From: Accumulibacter sp.
Lineage (GTDB): Bacteria > Pseudomonadota > Gammaproteobacteria > Burkholderiales > Rhodocyclaceae
NCBI RefSeq assembly: GCF_029255285.1
Contig: NZ_JAPUVI010000002.1
Span: forward strand, 1-64,000
Direction: 5' to 3'
Length of the DNA stretch: 64,000 nucleotides
The notes beneath the pieces are model-generated. The model did no database searches. It was not told the DNA's origin and saw nothing but the letters and a program-made list of their open reading frames with translations. Numbering within the stretch: the stretch's first letter is position 1; each line of letters begins with the position of its first letter. Both the position numbers and the translations under genes were made by a program. Of the stretch, positions 45,125-56,366 are shown piece by piece.

Positions 45125-45925
45125 TCAGTCGCTATTGTCGGCCGGCAGCGCGTAATCGTAGTCGATGGTCAGCGGAGCATGGTCGCTGAAGCGTTGCGCC
45201 TTGTAGACGGCGGCACGTCTGGCCTTGTCGGCCATGCCTGCGCTTGCCAACTGGTAGTCGAGTCGCCAGCCGACGTTCTTGGCCCACGCCTGACCACGAT
45301 TCGACCACCAGGTGTAGGATTCCTCGGTGCTGTCCGGATGCAGCTTGCGGTACACGTCGTGCCAGCCACCCGCTTCGAGCAGCCGGCTTACCCAGGCGCG
45401 TTCTTCAGGCAGAAATCCCGAATTCCGTCCGTTGCTTCGCCAGTTCTTGAGGTCGATTTCTCGATGGGCGATGTTCCAGTCAGCGCAGACGACCAACTCG
45501 CGTCCGCTGTTCGCCAGTCCGACGAGATGCGGGTACATAAACTCCATGAATCGAAACTTGGCTTCCTGCCGTTGTTCCGAGCTGGAGCCTGACGGCAGAT
45601 AGAGCGAGATGACCGAGAGGGGGCCGAAATCGGCGCGCAGATAACGCCCTTCGCGGTCGAACTCAGCGCTTTCCAGAACGTCGATCACCCGGTCGGGTTT
45701 CCTTCGGCACCACAGTCCAACACCACTGTATCCTCGCCTGTCGGCACAGCGGTAGTAGGTGTGGAGGCCGTCGGGGGCGCTCATTTCATCGGTCAGGTCG
45801 GCTGCCTGAGCCTTCAGTTCCTGTAGGCAGACGACATCGGCCTTCTGCGCGAGGAGCCACGGCAGGAAGCCCTTTCGCCATGCCGATCGAATACCATTGA
45901 GGTTGCAGGTAATGATGCGTAACAT
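45125..45925 (-). CDS. xthA: Exodeoxyribonuclease III / AP endonuclease
   Basis: 266 residues with the exonuclease III motifs 'ITCNLNGIRSAWRKG', 'VCLQELKAQ', 'GYSGVGLW', 'ADWNIAHREIDLKN', 'WWSNRGQAWAKNVGWRLDYQ' and 'FSDHAPLTIDY' at the end. It nicks DNA at abasic sites and trims 3' ends. It acts in the same base-excision pathway as the SMUG glycosylase two kilobases away. It is divergent from pyrE with 43 bases between the starts. Confidence 0.95.
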   Translation of the reverse strand: MLRIITCNLNGIRSAWRKGFLPWLLAQKADVVCLQELKAQAADLTDEMSAPDGLHTYYRCADRRGYSGVGLWCRRKPDRVIDVLESAEFDREGRYLRADFGPLSVISLYLPSGSSSEQRQEAKFRFMEFMYPHLVGLANSGRELVVCADWNIAHREIDLKNWRSNGRNSGFLPEERAWVSRLLEAGGWHDVYRKLHPDSTEESYTWWSNRGQAWAKNVGWRLDYQLASAGMADKARRAAVYKAQRFSDHAPLTIDYDYALPADNSD

Positions 45926-45968
45926 AGAAGACTATCCTTGAGATAATCAGGGTCGAGAAACGGTTTTT

Positions 45969-46628
45969 ATGGACTTTCGTCAGGAATTTATTGCGTTTGC
46001 GGTCGCGCAGGACGTACTTCGCTTTGGTGCTTTCCGAACCAAGGCGGGGCGTTTGTCACCTTATTTTTTTGATACCGGTGGCTTCGCCGATGGCCGGTCG
46101 CTGGACCGATTGGCCGAATTCTACGCCAAGGCGATCTGCGCCAGCGGGATTGCCTTCGACGCACTGTTCGGCCCGGCCTACAAAGGGATCCCGCTGGTCG
46201 CGGCAACCGCTGTCGCCTTGGCAAGGAGCGGGCGCAATCTGCCCTACTCGTTCAATCGCAAGGAGGCTAAGGACCATGGCGAAGGCGGCACGGTGGTGGG
46301 CGCACCGCTGTCGGGACGGGTTTTGATCGTCGACGACGTGATCTCGGCCGGAACATCGGTTCGCGAATCGGTCGAACTGATTCGCGCCGCCGGGGCGACG
46401 CCCTGCGGTGTGGTGATCGCTCTCGATCGCATGGAAAGGGGGAGCGGCGAGCTGTCCGCCGTGCAAGAGGTTAGGCGCGACTACGGTATGCCGGTTCTTG
46501 CCGTCGCCACGCTCGACGATCTGCTGGCTTTTCTGCACCAGGAAGGCGCGCCGAGCGACGAACTGCGCGCGAGGGCCGCTTCGGTGGCACGCTATCGGCG
46601 GGAGTACGGCGTTGCGCCGAACACCTGA
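45969..46628 (+). CDS. pyrE: Orotate phosphoribosyltransferase
   Basis: 219 residues. '[21 protein letters not shown]', '[21 protein letters not shown]', '[15 protein letters not shown]' and the PRPP loop '[17 protein letters not shown]' define PyrE. It makes OMP from orotate and PRPP. The gene after it starts 17 bases inside its end with a TTG. No attenuator-like hairpin is seen upstream, and the gap to xthA is short. Confidence 0.96.
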   Translation: MDFRQEFIAFAVAQDVLRFGAFRTKAGRLSPYFFDTGGFADGRSLDRLAEFYAKAICASGIAFDALFGPAYKGIPLVAATAVALARSGRNLPYSFNRKEAKDHGEGGTVVGAPLSGRVLIVDDVISAGTSVRESVELIRAAGATPCGVVIALDRMERGSGELSAVQEVRRDYGMPVLAVATLDDLLAFLHQEGAPSDELRARAASVARYRREYGVAPNT

Positions 46629-47241
46629 AGCCCTTCTTCTCTTGCTGCTCAGCTTGGCCGCTGCCGGAGCGAGCAGCGCTGGCCCGCGGATTTTCTGCTG
46701 TCACGATGAGTCGGGCAAACAACTGTGCGGCGATATTTTGCCGTCTGCCTGTTATGGGCGTGCCTATCGGGAACTGGGTGATTCCGGCCGCACGGCGCGC
46801 CAGGTGGACGCGCCGCTGACCGCCGAGCAGCGTGCTCAGCGAGCAGCGGAGGAACAACGGCGCAAGGAGCAGGAGCGCGTGCTCAACGAGCAGAAGCGGA
46901 AGGATCTGGCGCTGCTCAACACCTACTCCAGTGAGAAGGACATCGAATTGATGCGCGGCCGCGCCGAGCGCGACCTGGCGGCGGCGATCAAGGCGGCCGA
47001 AGACCGCATCGTCGAAATTCGCCGACAGCGCAAGAAGTACGAGGACGAGGCGGAGTTCTACCGGAATCGGCAGTTGCCGGCGGAGGTGGCCAAGGGCTTG
47101 CGCGATGCCGATTTCGAGATCGGCGCGCAGGAGTCGGTGATCGAATCGAAGAAGCGCGACCAGGAAACAATGCGCGCGAAGTACGACGAGGATTTGCGCC
47201 GTTACCGCGAACTCTCCAGGCGGCCCACGGCGCGTCCCTGA
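46612..47241 (+). CDS. Secreted coiled-coil protein of unknown function
   Basis: 209 residues if it starts at the TTG at 46612, which overlaps pyrE by 17 bases and has GGGAG about eight bases upstream. A signal peptide (about 5-22, '[16 protein letters not shown]') leads to a Cys-rich patch '[20 protein letters not shown]' like the N-terminus of DUF4124-type proteins. From about 65 to the end it is charged and helical with long runs of Glu, Arg, Lys, so a coiled coil is likely. It should reside in the periplasm. Function unknown. Confidence 0.7.
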   Translation: MRRTPEALLLLLLSLAAAGASSAGPRIFCCHDESGKQLCGDILPSACYGRAYRELGDSGRTARQVDAPLTAEQRAQRAAEEQRRKEQERVLNEQKRKDLALLNTYSSEKDIELMRGRAERDLAAAIKAAEDRIVEIRRQRKKYEDEAEFYRNRQLPAEVAKGLRDADFEIGAQESVIESKKRDQETMRAKYDEDLRRYRELSRRPTARP

Positions 47242-47284
47242 GTCAGCCTGCGCCGCGGGCGGCGGATATCCTGGCGCACAGCGG

Positions 47285-48745
47285 CTAGGAAGTTGAGGTC
47301 AGTTTTCGCCGCAACAGTTCGCTGATCCGCTGTGGGTTGGCCTTGCCCCGGGTCGCTTTCATGGCTTGACCGATAAGCGCGTTGAACGCCTTTTCCTTGC
47401 CCGCCCGGTATTCGGTGACCATCGCCGGGTTGGCGGAGACGACCTCGTCGATCAGCGTTTCCAGGGCGTCCTGGTCCGTGATCTGCTGCAGACCCTGCCG
47501 GGCAATGATCTCGTCGGCTGACTCGCCTTCGCCGTTCCACAGGGCATCGAAAACCTTCTTCGCGAGGCTGTTCGAAATCGTCCCGTCGCCGATGCGCGCT
47601 ATCAGGCCACCGAGTTGTTGCGCCGAGACCGGCGACTGGCCAATGTCGTAGTCCTCCCTGTTGAGGCGGGCGGCCAGGTCGACCATTACCCAGTTGGCGC
47701 AGAGCTTGGCATTCGCGCTGCCGGCAGCGGCGACGACAGCTTCGTAGTAGCGCGCGGAGTCGAGCGATGCCGTCAAAATCCTCGCGTCGTAGGCCGAGAG
47801 ACCGTAATCGGAGACCAACTGATCGCGTTTGGCGGCCGGCAACACGGGCATTTGCAGGCGTACCCGGTCGATCCACGGCTGATCGATGACCAGCGGCAAG
47901 AGATCGGGATCGGGGAAATAGCGATAGTCGTGCGCGTCTTCCTTGCTGCGCATGGCTCGTGTTTCGCCGCTCAGCGGGTCGAACAGCACTGTCGCTTGCT
48001 CGATGTGGCCGCCCTCTTCGAGCGTCGCGATCTGCCACTGTACCTCGTAGTCGATCGCCTGCTGCATGAAGCGAAACGAGTTCAGATTCTTGATTTCGCG
48101 TCGGGTTCCGAAGGCGGTCCGGCCGCGCGGGCGTACCGAGACGTTGGCGTCGCAGCGGAACGAGCCCTCCTGCATATTGCCGTCGCAGATCCCGATCCAG
48201 CGCACCAGGGCATGCAAGGCTCGTGCGTAAGCGACGGCTTCGGCCGCCGAGCGCATGTCGGGTTCGCTGACGATTTCCAGCAAAGGGGTTCCGGCACGGT
48301 TGAGATCGATGCCCGACTTGCCGCGGAACTGAGGACCCAATTCCTCATGCAGCGACTTGCCGGCATCTTCCTCGAGGTGGGCTCGCGTCAGGTGAACGAC
48401 CTTCTCCGTTTCTGCTACCTGAATCGCCAGCCGGCCGCCGATGACCACCGGCAGTTCGTATTGGCTGATCTGATAACCCTTCGGCAGATCGGGGTAAAAG
48501 TAGTTCTTGCGCGCAAAGACCGATCGTGGAGCGATTTCGGCATCGACGGCAAGGCCGAAGCGGATGGCGCACTCGACCGCCGCCCGGTTGAGAACCGGCA
48601 GGACGCCGGGCAGCGCAATGTCGACCGCGTTGGCCTGAACGTTCGGTACGGCGCCGAAGGCCGTCGGACTACCCGAGAATATCTTGGATTGGGTAGACAA
48701 TTGCGCGTGCGTCTCGATGCCGATGACGACTTCCCATTGTTTCAT
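47285..48745 (-). CDS. gatB: Aspartyl/glutamyl-tRNA amidotransferase subunit B
   Basis: 486 residues from an ATG at 48745 with GAGAAAG upstream. The pattern '[20 protein letters not shown]', '[17 protein letters not shown]', '[10 protein letters not shown]', '[17 protein letters not shown]' and '[18 protein letters not shown]' is diagnostic. GatB activates and holds the mischarged tRNA while GatA supplies ammonia, giving Gln-tRNA(Gln) or Asn-tRNA(Asn). It is the last gene of gatCAB, 93 bases after gatA. Confidence 0.97.
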   Translation of the reverse strand: MKQWEVVIGIETHAQLSTQSKIFSGSPTAFGAVPNVQANAVDIALPGVLPVLNRAAVECAIRFGLAVDAEIAPRSVFARKNYFYPDLPKGYQISQYELPVVIGGRLAIQVAETEKVVHLTRAHLEEDAGKSLHEELGPQFRGKSGIDLNRAGTPLLEIVSEPDMRSAAEAVAYARALHALVRWIGICDGNMQEGSFRCDANVSVRPRGRTAFGTRREIKNLNSFRFMQQAIDYEVQWQIATLEEGGHIEQATVLFDPLSGETRAMRSKEDAHDYRYFPDPDLLPLVIDQPWIDRVRLQMPVLPAAKRDQLVSDYGLSAYDARILTASLDSARYYEAVVAAAGSANAKLCANWVMVDLAARLNREDYDIGQSPVSAQQLGGLIARIGDGTISNSLAKKVFDALWNGEGESADEIIARQGLQQITDQDALETLIDEVVSANPAMVTEYRAGKEKAFNALIGQAMKATRGKANPQRISELLRRKLTSTS

Positions 48746-48838
48746 CGCGGCTTTCTCGCTATTCAAGGACAGACTATGCCGGCCGGTGCACGCCGGTACG
48801 AGCGGGCACGGGAGCGGTGCTGACGAGACTCCGCCGGA

Positions 48839-50323
48839 TCACGTGGCCGAGCACTCGCCGAAACCGGTCGGCGATTTCAGGTGCCAGTCGCTGGCTTGCT
48901 GATAACGGTGTGCCACGTCGAGCAGTCTGGCCTCGTCGAAATAGTTGCCGATCAGTTGCAGTCCGACCGGCAGCTCGCCGGCTAAGCCGCAGGGAATCGA
49001 AATTCCCGGCAGGCCGGCCAGGTTGACGGCAATAGTGTAAATGTCCGAGAGGTACATCTGCACCGGATCAGCCGCTTTTTCCCCGAGTCGGAAAGCGGTG
49101 CTGGGGCTCGTCGGCCCGGCAATCACGTCGCATTGCCGGAAGGCCTCGACGAAGTCGTTCGCAATCAGGCGGCGAATGCGCTGCGCCTGCAGGTAGTAGG
49201 CGTCGTAGTAGCCATGCGACAGGACATACGTGCCGATCAGGATGCGCCGCTTGACCTCGGCGCCAAACCCTTGAGCGCGAGTCTTGCAATACATGTCGTC
49301 GAGATCACGATAATCGCTGGCTCGATGGCCGTAGCGAACACCATCGAAGCGCGCCAGATTGGAACTGGCTTCGGCCGGTGCGATCACGTAGTACGCGGCG
49401 ACCGAAAGCGACATGTTCGGCAGGCGGATGGCGACCGTATCGGCACCCAGTGAGCGGTACTCGGCGAGCGCGGCATCGACCTGCTTCATCACTTCCGGAT
49501 GACAACCGTCGCCAAAGAACTCCGCTGGCAGACCGATCTTCAGTCCGGCCAGGGGCCGCGCGCCGGAGGCGGTGTTGATTGCCCGGCTGTAGTCCTCGGT
49601 CGGCCGGTCGAGGCTGGTCGAATCGCGTTCGTCGAAGCCGGCCATGGCGTTGAGCAGTATGGCGCAATCGGCTGCCGAACGACCCAGAGGGCCCGCCTGG
49701 TCGAGTGAAGAGGCAAAAGCAATCATTCCGTAGCGGGAAACGACGCCATAAGTGGGCTTCATCCCCGTCAGGCCGCATAGCGCGGCCGGTTGCCGGATCG
49801 AGCCGCCGGTATCGGTACCGGTCGCCGCTGGTGCGAGACGGGCGGCGACGGCGGCCGCTGAGCCGCCGGAGGAGCCGCCAGGAACACATTCCGGCTGCCA
49901 GGGGTTTCTGACCGCTCCATAGAACGACGTTTCGTTCGACGAACCCATGGCGAACTCATCCATGTTCGTCTTGCCGAGCAACACCGCGCCCGCCGCCTTG
50001 AAGCGGGCGATCACCGTCGCATCGTAGGGGCTGACGAAGTTGCTCAGCATTTTCGACCCGCAGGTGGTGAGCCAGTCCTTGGCGCAAAAGATGTCCTTGT
50101 GTGCCAGCGGGATTCCGGTCAGCGGGCCGCCATCGCCACGCGCCAGTCGCTCGTCGGCGGCACGTGCCTGAGCCAGGCTGGCGGCCGGGTCGACGGTGAT
50201 GAAGGCATTGAGTTGCGGATTGTGGCGGCTGATGCGGTCGAGATACAGTCGAGTCAGCTCGACGCTGGAAATCCGCTTCGTGGCCAGCGCGCGTGCGAGA
50301 TCAGTGAGGTTGCGTTCGATCAT
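48839..50323 (-). CDS. gatA: Aspartyl/glutamyl-tRNA amidotransferase subunit A
   Basis: 494 residues. The amidase signature holds the Ser-Ser-Lys triad: 'PLAHKDIF', '[15 protein letters not shown]', '[16 protein letters not shown]' and '[19 protein letters not shown]'. It hydrolyses glutamine to supply ammonia to GatB. It overlaps gatC by 4 bases. Confidence 0.97.
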   Translation of the reverse strand: MIERNLTDLARALATKRISSVELTRLYLDRISRHNPQLNAFITVDPAASLAQARAADERLARGDGGPLTGIPLAHKDIFCAKDWLTTCGSKMLSNFVSPYDATVIARFKAAGAVLLGKTNMDEFAMGSSNETSFYGAVRNPWQPECVPGGSSGGSAAAVAARLAPAATGTDTGGSIRQPAALCGLTGMKPTYGVVSRYGMIAFASSLDQAGPLGRSAADCAILLNAMAGFDERDSTSLDRPTEDYSRAINTASGARPLAGLKIGLPAEFFGDGCHPEVMKQVDAALAEYRSLGADTVAIRLPNMSLSVAAYYVIAPAEASSNLARFDGVRYGHRASDYRDLDDMYCKTRAQGFGAEVKRRILIGTYVLSHGYYDAYYLQAQRIRRLIANDFVEAFRQCDVIAGPTSPSTAFRLGEKAADPVQMYLSDIYTIAVNLAGLPGISIPCGLAGELPVGLQLIGNYFDEARLLDVAHRYQQASDWHLKSPTGFGECSAT

Positions 50324-50616
50324 TCGATAACCTTCGGCACGAGATAGAGGCCCGCCTCGGTTTCCGGTGCCACGGCCTGAAAGGTGGTCCGCTGTTCAAG
50401 TTGATCAGTTTCGCTGACACGGTCGGGACGCAGGCGTTGCGCGACATCCTGCGCATGTGCCATCGGCTCGACACCCTGGGTATCGACCGCCTGCATCGTT
50501 TCGATCAGGGCGAAAATCTCGTTCAGGTGGCAGAGCGTGTCGTGTGCCTCGGCTTCGCTGAGTTCGATCCGCGCCAGGTGGGCGACGCGATGGACCTGTT
50601 CTGGGGTGAGCGACAT
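50320..50616 (-). CDS. gatC: Aspartyl/glutamyl-tRNA amidotransferase subunit C
   Basis: 98 residues from the ATG at 50616. '[19 protein letters not shown]', '[20 protein letters not shown]' and 'LRPDRVSE' identify GatC, the small chaperone subunit that clamps GatA to GatB. It is the first gene of the operon and is divergent from mreB, with 104 bases between the two starts. Confidence 0.95.
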   Translation of the reverse strand: MSLTPEQVHRVAHLARIELSEAEAHDTLCHLNEIFALIETMQAVDTQGVEPMAHAQDVAQRLRPDRVSETDQLEQRTTFQAVAPETEAGLYLVPKVIE

Positions 50617-50637
50617 GGTGGCCAAATCACTGAGGTG

Positions 50638-51764
<1,127 letters not shown>

Positions 51765-51812
51765 CCTCGAGCGGCGCCTTCGCCGCGCGTCGCCAGCTTC
51801 GATGTCTGACTG

Positions 51813-52745
51813 ATGGATCACCAGCCGCCACCGTTCTTCAAGCGCGGGCCGGCACCCGTGGCATTGCTCTCGTTCTACGTCGCTCTGTCGGCTGTGCTGC
51901 TGATTGTCGATGCGCGTCTGCAGACCCTGGAAGTGCTGCGCCAGGCCTTGTCGATGTTTACCCACCCGGCGCAGCAGTTCGCTCACCTGCCGGCACAGGT
52001 GATCGACAATGCTACTGACTACTTTGTCAGCCTGGCGCGCCTGCAGGAAGAAAATGCCCAGTTGAAGCGTGGTCGGCTCGACAACGTCACCACCTTGCTT
52101 CGAACCCGGCAACTCGAGGTCGAGAACGAGCGCTTGCGCAAACTGCTTGGCGTCAAAGAACGCCAGCAGGCAAGCGGCCAAGTGGCACAGATTCTTTACG
52201 CGGCGCGTGATCCGTACTCGCGGCGCATCGTCGTCGACAAAGGTCAGCAGGACAAGGTGGTCGCCGGGCAGCCGGTCATCGATGATGCCGGTATCGTCGG
52301 CCAGGTGACTCGGGTATACCCCTTCGTCGCCGAAGTGACCCTGATTACCGACAAGGAACAGGCGGTCCCGGTGCAGATCGTGCGTACCGGTTTGCGTTCG
52401 GTCGTCTTCGGTCTCGGGAACGGACAACTCGAGTTACGTTTTCTGCCGGCCAACGCCGACGTCCAGAATGGCGATGTCCTGGTGACATCAGGTCTCGATG
52501 GCGTTTTCCTGCCCGGTTTCCCGGTCGCCAAGGTGGTGCACATCGAACGCGACACCTCCTACTCGTTCGCCAGGATCTTCTGTATGCCGCTCGCCGGCGT
52601 CGAGAATTTCAGCGAAGTCATGGTCCTCGAGCCGCGCCCGGCTCTTGCCTTGCCCGAGGAACTGGCGCGCGAGGCCGCGCGTCGGGATGCCAAGCCCGGG
52701 GCGAAGTCGGGGCCGGCGAAGAAGAAGCGCATAAAAAGGGATTGA
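51813..52745 (+). CDS. mreC: Cell shape-determining protein MreC
   Basis: 310 residues with an N-terminal helix (about 14-33), a coiled coil (about 65-110, 'LQEENAQLKRGRLDN', 'LEVENERLRKLLGV'), then the beta-barrel part with 'YSRRIVVDKGQQDKV', 'GQPVIDDAGIVGQVTRV' and 'GDVLVTSGLDGVFLPGFPV'. MreC is the periplasmic scaffold that activates PBP2-RodA. The charged tail is rich in Lys and Arg. It lies 48 bases after mreB. Confidence 0.96.
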   Translation: MDHQPPPFFKRGPAPVALLSFYVALSAVLLIVDARLQTLEVLRQALSMFTHPAQQFAHLPAQVIDNATDYFVSLARLQEENAQLKRGRLDNVTTLLRTRQLEVENERLRKLLGVKERQQASGQVAQILYAARDPYSRRIVVDKGQQDKVVAGQPVIDDAGIVGQVTRVYPFVAEVTLITDKEQAVPVQIVRTGLRSVVFGLGNGQLELRFLPANADVQNGDVLVTSGLDGVFLPGFPVAKVVHIERDTSYSFARIFCMPLAGVENFSEVMVLEPRPALALPEELAREAARRDAKPGAKSGPAKKKRIKRD

Positions 52746-52749
52746 GCAA

Positions 52750-53271
52750 GTGCAGACCAGTTACTCATCGTCGCGTATCCTGCTGCCGGTTCGGCCGTGG
52801 TTCATCGGTGTCAGCCTGCTGATCGCACTGCTGCTGAATTTTCTGCCCACGGTCGCGTCGCCCGGCGTGCCCGACTGGCTGGCCCTGGTGATCGTTTTCT
52901 GGAGCGTTCGCGAGCCGCGCCGCGTGGGCATGGGTCTGGCCTTTCTGTTCGGTCTGGCGATGGACGTTGCCGACGCCAGTCTGCTTGGGCAGCACGCACT
53001 GGCCTATGTTCTCGCGGCTTACGGCGGGTCGTCACTGTCAAGGCGAATTCTGTGGTTTCCGCTCGGACAGCAAGCCTTGCACGTCTTTCCCTTGCTGCTG
53101 CTGGTGCAGTTTGTTCAGCTTTGCGTGCGCACCCTGGTCGGTGCCGATTTTCCAGGCTTGGTCTACTTTCTCGGACCCTTGCTGGCCGCACTGTTGTGGC
53201 CCTTGCTGACCTTCCTTCTCCTGCTGCCGCAGCACCAACCGGTGGATCGCGATGCCAATCGGCCTCTGTAG
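52750..53271 (+). CDS. mreD: Rod shape-determining protein MreD
   Basis: 173 residues, mostly membrane helices (about five). It starts with a GTG four bases after mreC, without an obvious ribosome-binding site, so translation is probably coupled. Motifs 'DWLALVIVFWSVREPRRVGMG' (split across residues) and 'GLAMDVADASLLGQHALAY' are typical of MreD. It forms a complex with MreC. Confidence 0.94.
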   Translation: MQTSYSSSRILLPVRPWFIGVSLLIALLLNFLPTVASPGVPDWLALVIVFWSVREPRRVGMGLAFLFGLAMDVADASLLGQHALAYVLAAYGGSSLSRRILWFPLGQQALHVFPLLLLVQFVQLCVRTLVGADFPGLVYFLGPLLAALLWPLLTFLLLLPQHQPVDRDANRPL

Positions 53272-53360
53272 TCCGCTAAACCTGCTTCGCGCCGGCCGAC
53301 TTCGGCGGCGGGTTTCGTATCGGCGGTCGCCGGTGCCTTGCCGTCCTTGAGGGTCCAGGC

Positions 53361-55256
53361 TTGCGCGCTGGTCAATCGTCGCTCAACGCACCGGATCGGG
53401 AACTCGACCGTTTCCGCTTCCGGGTCGCGCTGGCCGGAGTCGCGGTGGTCGCTGCGTTCGTCCTGCTCGTCAGCCGCTTTTTCCACCTGCAGGTCGTTCA
53501 GCACGACTATTACACGACGCGCGCCGAGGACAATCGGATCTCACTCGTTCCCATCGTTCCCAATCGGGGGGTGATCGTCGACAGCAAGGGAGTCGTCCTG
53601 GCGCGCAACTACTCGGCCTTTACGCTCGAGATCACGCCGTCCAAGGTCGACGATCTCGATGCCACGATCGATGGCCTGAGCAAGGTGATCGAAATCCAGC
53701 CCAAGGATCGCAAACGTTTCCGCCGGTTGCTCGAAGAGAGCAAGACGTTCGAAAGCCTGCCGATTCGCTCGCGCCTCAGTGAGGAAGAAGTGGCCCGCTT
53801 TGCCGCTCATCGTTACCGTTTTCCCGGCGTCGAGGTCAAGGCGCGCCTCTTCCGCCAGTACCCGCTTGGCGCGGTAGCGTCGCACGCCATCGGTTATATC
53901 AGCCGAATCAACAAGCGTGACATGGAAGTCATCGAAGAAAGCGAGCAGGCAGCAAACTACAAGGGCACCGACCACATTGGCAAGACCGGTATCGAGCAGA
54001 AGTATGAATTCGAGTTGCACGGCGAGACGGGCTACGAGCAGGTCGAGATCGACGCCGGCGGCAGGGCGATCAGGAACCTCTCGCGGACAGCACCGGTGCA
54101 GGGCAACAACTTGACGTTGACGCTCGACAGTCGTTTGCAGGAGATGGCCGAAAAGGCATTCGGCGACCGTCGCGGCGCCTTGGTGGCGATCGAGCCGTCG
54201 ACCGGTGGCATCCTGGCGCTCGTGTCCACGCCCACTTTCGACCCCAATCTCTTCATCGACGGCATTCGCACCGACGACTGGGATGCACTCAACAACTCGC
54301 CCGACAGACCCTTGCTCAACCGCGCACTCAACGGGGCGTATCCGCCGGGCTCGACCTTCAAACCATTCATGGCGCTGGCGGCACTCGAGACCGGCAAGCG
54401 CACACCCGGACAAACGATCTCCGACCCCGGCTTCTTCAACTTCGGTGGACATCAGTTTCGCGACGACAAGAAAGGCGGCCACGGACAGGTCGACATGTAC
54501 AAGTCGATCGTCCATTCCTGCGATACCTACTACTACGTGCTGGCCAACGACATGGGGATCGACAGCATCGCACGTTTCATGGGCCAGCTGGGTTTCGGAC
54601 AGCGCACCGGGGTGGACATCGAGGGCGAATCGGAGGGAGTCCTGCCTTCGCCCGAATGGAAGAAGCGCCGTTTCAGGCGACCCGAGCAACAGAAGTGGTT
54701 CGCCGGCGAAACGGTGTCGATCGGCATCGGTCAGGGCTACAACGCGTACACGCCGATTCAGCTGGCGCAGGCGATGGCCACCGTCGCCAACAACGGCGTG
54801 ATGTTTCGCCCGCACCTTGTGCGCTACATTACGGATAGCCGTAGCGGCGAGAAAACGATGATCGAGCCCGAGCCGTTACGTGTTCTGCCGTGGAAGCGTC
54901 AGCATGTAGAGGTGATCAAGAAGGCAATGGTTGGAGTCAATACCCAGGGTACTGGCGCGCGCGCCTTTGCCGGTGCTGGCTATGTATCCGGCGGCAAGAC
55001 CGGAACGGCGCAGGTTTTCAGCCTCAAGGGCGCCGACTACAAGGCTTCGAGGGTGAAGAAGGAGTTGCGTGATCATGCGCTGTTCATCGCTTTCGCGCCG
55101 GTCGATCAGCCGAAAATAGCGCTTGCCGTGCTGGTCGAAAACGGCGGCTTCGGTGCCCAGTCGGCGGCGCCGATCGCGCGCATGGTTTTCGATTACTACC
55201 TGCTGGGTAAACTGCCCAAGGGCGCCGCTCCCGAAGACGATGTGGAGGACGATTAG
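53361..55256 (+). CDS. mrdA: Penicillin-binding protein 2 (elongation transpeptidase)
   Basis: 631 residues. The start appears to be a TTG at 53361 with GAGGG upstream; no ATG is near. A signal-anchor helix (about 22-42) is followed by the dimerisation part ('NRISLVPIVPNRGVIVDSKG') and the transpeptidase domain with SxxK (Ser331-Thr-Phe-Lys334), SCD for the second motif, and KTG in 'GGKTGTAQV'. PBP2 cross-links peptidoglycan during elongation with RodA, whose gene follows 3 bases later. Confidence 0.95.
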   Translation: MRAGQSSLNAPDRELDRFRFRVALAGVAVVAAFVLLVSRFFHLQVVQHDYYTTRAEDNRISLVPIVPNRGVIVDSKGVVLARNYSAFTLEITPSKVDDLDATIDGLSKVIEIQPKDRKRFRRLLEESKTFESLPIRSRLSEEEVARFAAHRYRFPGVEVKARLFRQYPLGAVASHAIGYISRINKRDMEVIEESEQAANYKGTDHIGKTGIEQKYEFELHGETGYEQVEIDAGGRAIRNLSRTAPVQGNNLTLTLDSRLQEMAEKAFGDRRGALVAIEPSTGGILALVSTPTFDPNLFIDGIRTDDWDALNNSPDRPLLNRALNGAYPPGSTFKPFMALAALETGKRTPGQTISDPGFFNFGGHQFRDDKKGGHGQVDMYKSIVHSCDTYYYVLANDMGIDSIARFMGQLGFGQRTGVDIEGESEGVLPSPEWKKRRFRRPEQQKWFAGETVSIGIGQGYNAYTPIQLAQAMATVANNGVMFRPHLVRYITDSRSGEKTMIEPEPLRVLPWKRQHVEVIKKAMVGVNTQGTGARAFAGAGYVSGGKTGTAQVFSLKGADYKASRVKKELRDHALFIAFAPVDQPKIALAVLVENGGFGAQSAAPIARMVFDYYLLGKLPKGAAPEDDVEDD

Positions 55257-55259
55257 CCG

Positions 55260-56366
55260 ATGCTCCATTCGTTTCTGCTGCGTGCTCGAAAGCGTCTGGT
55301 CGAACATCTGGACGTGCCCTTGCTGCTGGTGACTGCAGCATTGATGGCCACCGGGCTGGCGACGGTCTATAGCGCCACTTACGATGCCAGCAATCGCGTC
55401 CTGGGGCAAGCGCTGAACATGGCGGTGGGGCTTTGCGCGATGTGGGCTGTGGCGCAGTTGCCGCCGCAGAAACTGATGCGCTTCGGTGTCCCGCTCTACA
55501 TCCTCGGCGTGATCCTGCTGATTCTCGTCTTCATTTTCGGGGTCAAGGTGAATGGTGCGCGGCGCTGGTTGTCGCTCGGTTTCACGCGCATCCAGCCGTC
55601 CGAACTCCTGAAACTCGGCGTGCCGCTGATGCTTGCCTGGTACTTTCATAAGCACGAGGCGCTGTTGACGTTTCGCCACTATGTAGTCGCCGGCCTGTTG
55701 CTCCTGCTGCCGTTTGCGCTGATCGCCAAGCAACCTGACCTTGGAACGGCGATTCTCGTCGGCGCGGCCGGCTTCTACGTCCTTTTTTTTGCCGGCCTGC
55801 CATGGCGGGTGATCATCGGACTCGCCGGCGCTGCCGCTGCCGCGGCGCCTTTCGTGTGGACCCTGCTGCACGACTATCAGCGCAAACGCATTCTGACCTT
55901 GATCGATCCGAGCAGCGATCCGCTGGGTTCGGGCTATCACATCATTCAGTCGACCATTGCCATAGGGTCCGGTGGTAGTTTCGGCAAGGGCTGGCTGGCC
56001 GGTACCCAGACGCACCTCGAGTTCATCCCCGAGCGGCACACCGACTTCATCTTTGCCGTTTTTGCCGAAGAGCGCGGTTTGCTCGGCAACGCCGTCCTGG
56101 TCATGCTGTACCTTCTGCTGGTCGGTCGTGGCCTGATGATCACCGCCAATGCTTCGACGCTTTTCGCCCGCGTGATGGCCGGATCGATCACCCTGAGCCT
56201 GTTTACCTACGCTTTTGTCAACATGGGGATGGTGAGTGGCATTCTGCCCGTGGTCGGCGTTCCCCTGCCGTTCATGAGTTACGGTGGAACCGCACTGGTA
56301 ACGCTGTCGATCGGCATCGGGATCCTGATGAGCATCCAGACGCATCGCATGCTGGTCAGGCAATGA
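55260..56366 (+). CDS. rodA: Peptidoglycan glycosyltransferase RodA (SEDS family)
   Basis: 368 residues with about ten membrane helices. SEDS motifs: 'LVKVNGARRWLSLGFTRIQPS'-type block (here GVKVNGARRW), 'EFIPERHTDFIFAVFAEERG' and 'PVVGVPLPFMSYGGTALVTL'. RodA polymerises glycan strands with PBP2. It overlaps rlpA by 4 bases. Confidence 0.97.
   Translation: MLHSFLLRARKRLVEHLDVPLLLVTAALMATGLATVYSATYDASNRVLGQALNMAVGLCAMWAVAQLPPQKLMRFGVPLYILGVILLILVFIFGVKVNGARRWLSLGFTRIQPSELLKLGVPLMLAWYFHKHEALLTFRHYVVAGLLLLLPFALIAKQPDLGTAILVGAAGFYVLFFAGLPWRVIIGLAGAAAAAAPFVWTLLHDYQRKRILTLIDPSSDPLGSGYHIIQSTIAIGSGGSFGKGWLAGTQTHLEFIPERHTDFIFAVFAEERGLLGNAVLVMLYLLLVGRGLMITANASTLFARVMAGSITLSLFTYAFVNMGMVSGILPVVGVPLPFMSYGGTALVTLSIGIGILMSIQTHRMLVRQ

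Noticed and set aside
51770-51785. Hairpin GCGGCG-CCTT-CGCCGC after mreB as a terminator
   Set aside because: No T run follows and mreC continues on the same strand 27 bases later; at most an RNA-stabilising stem.
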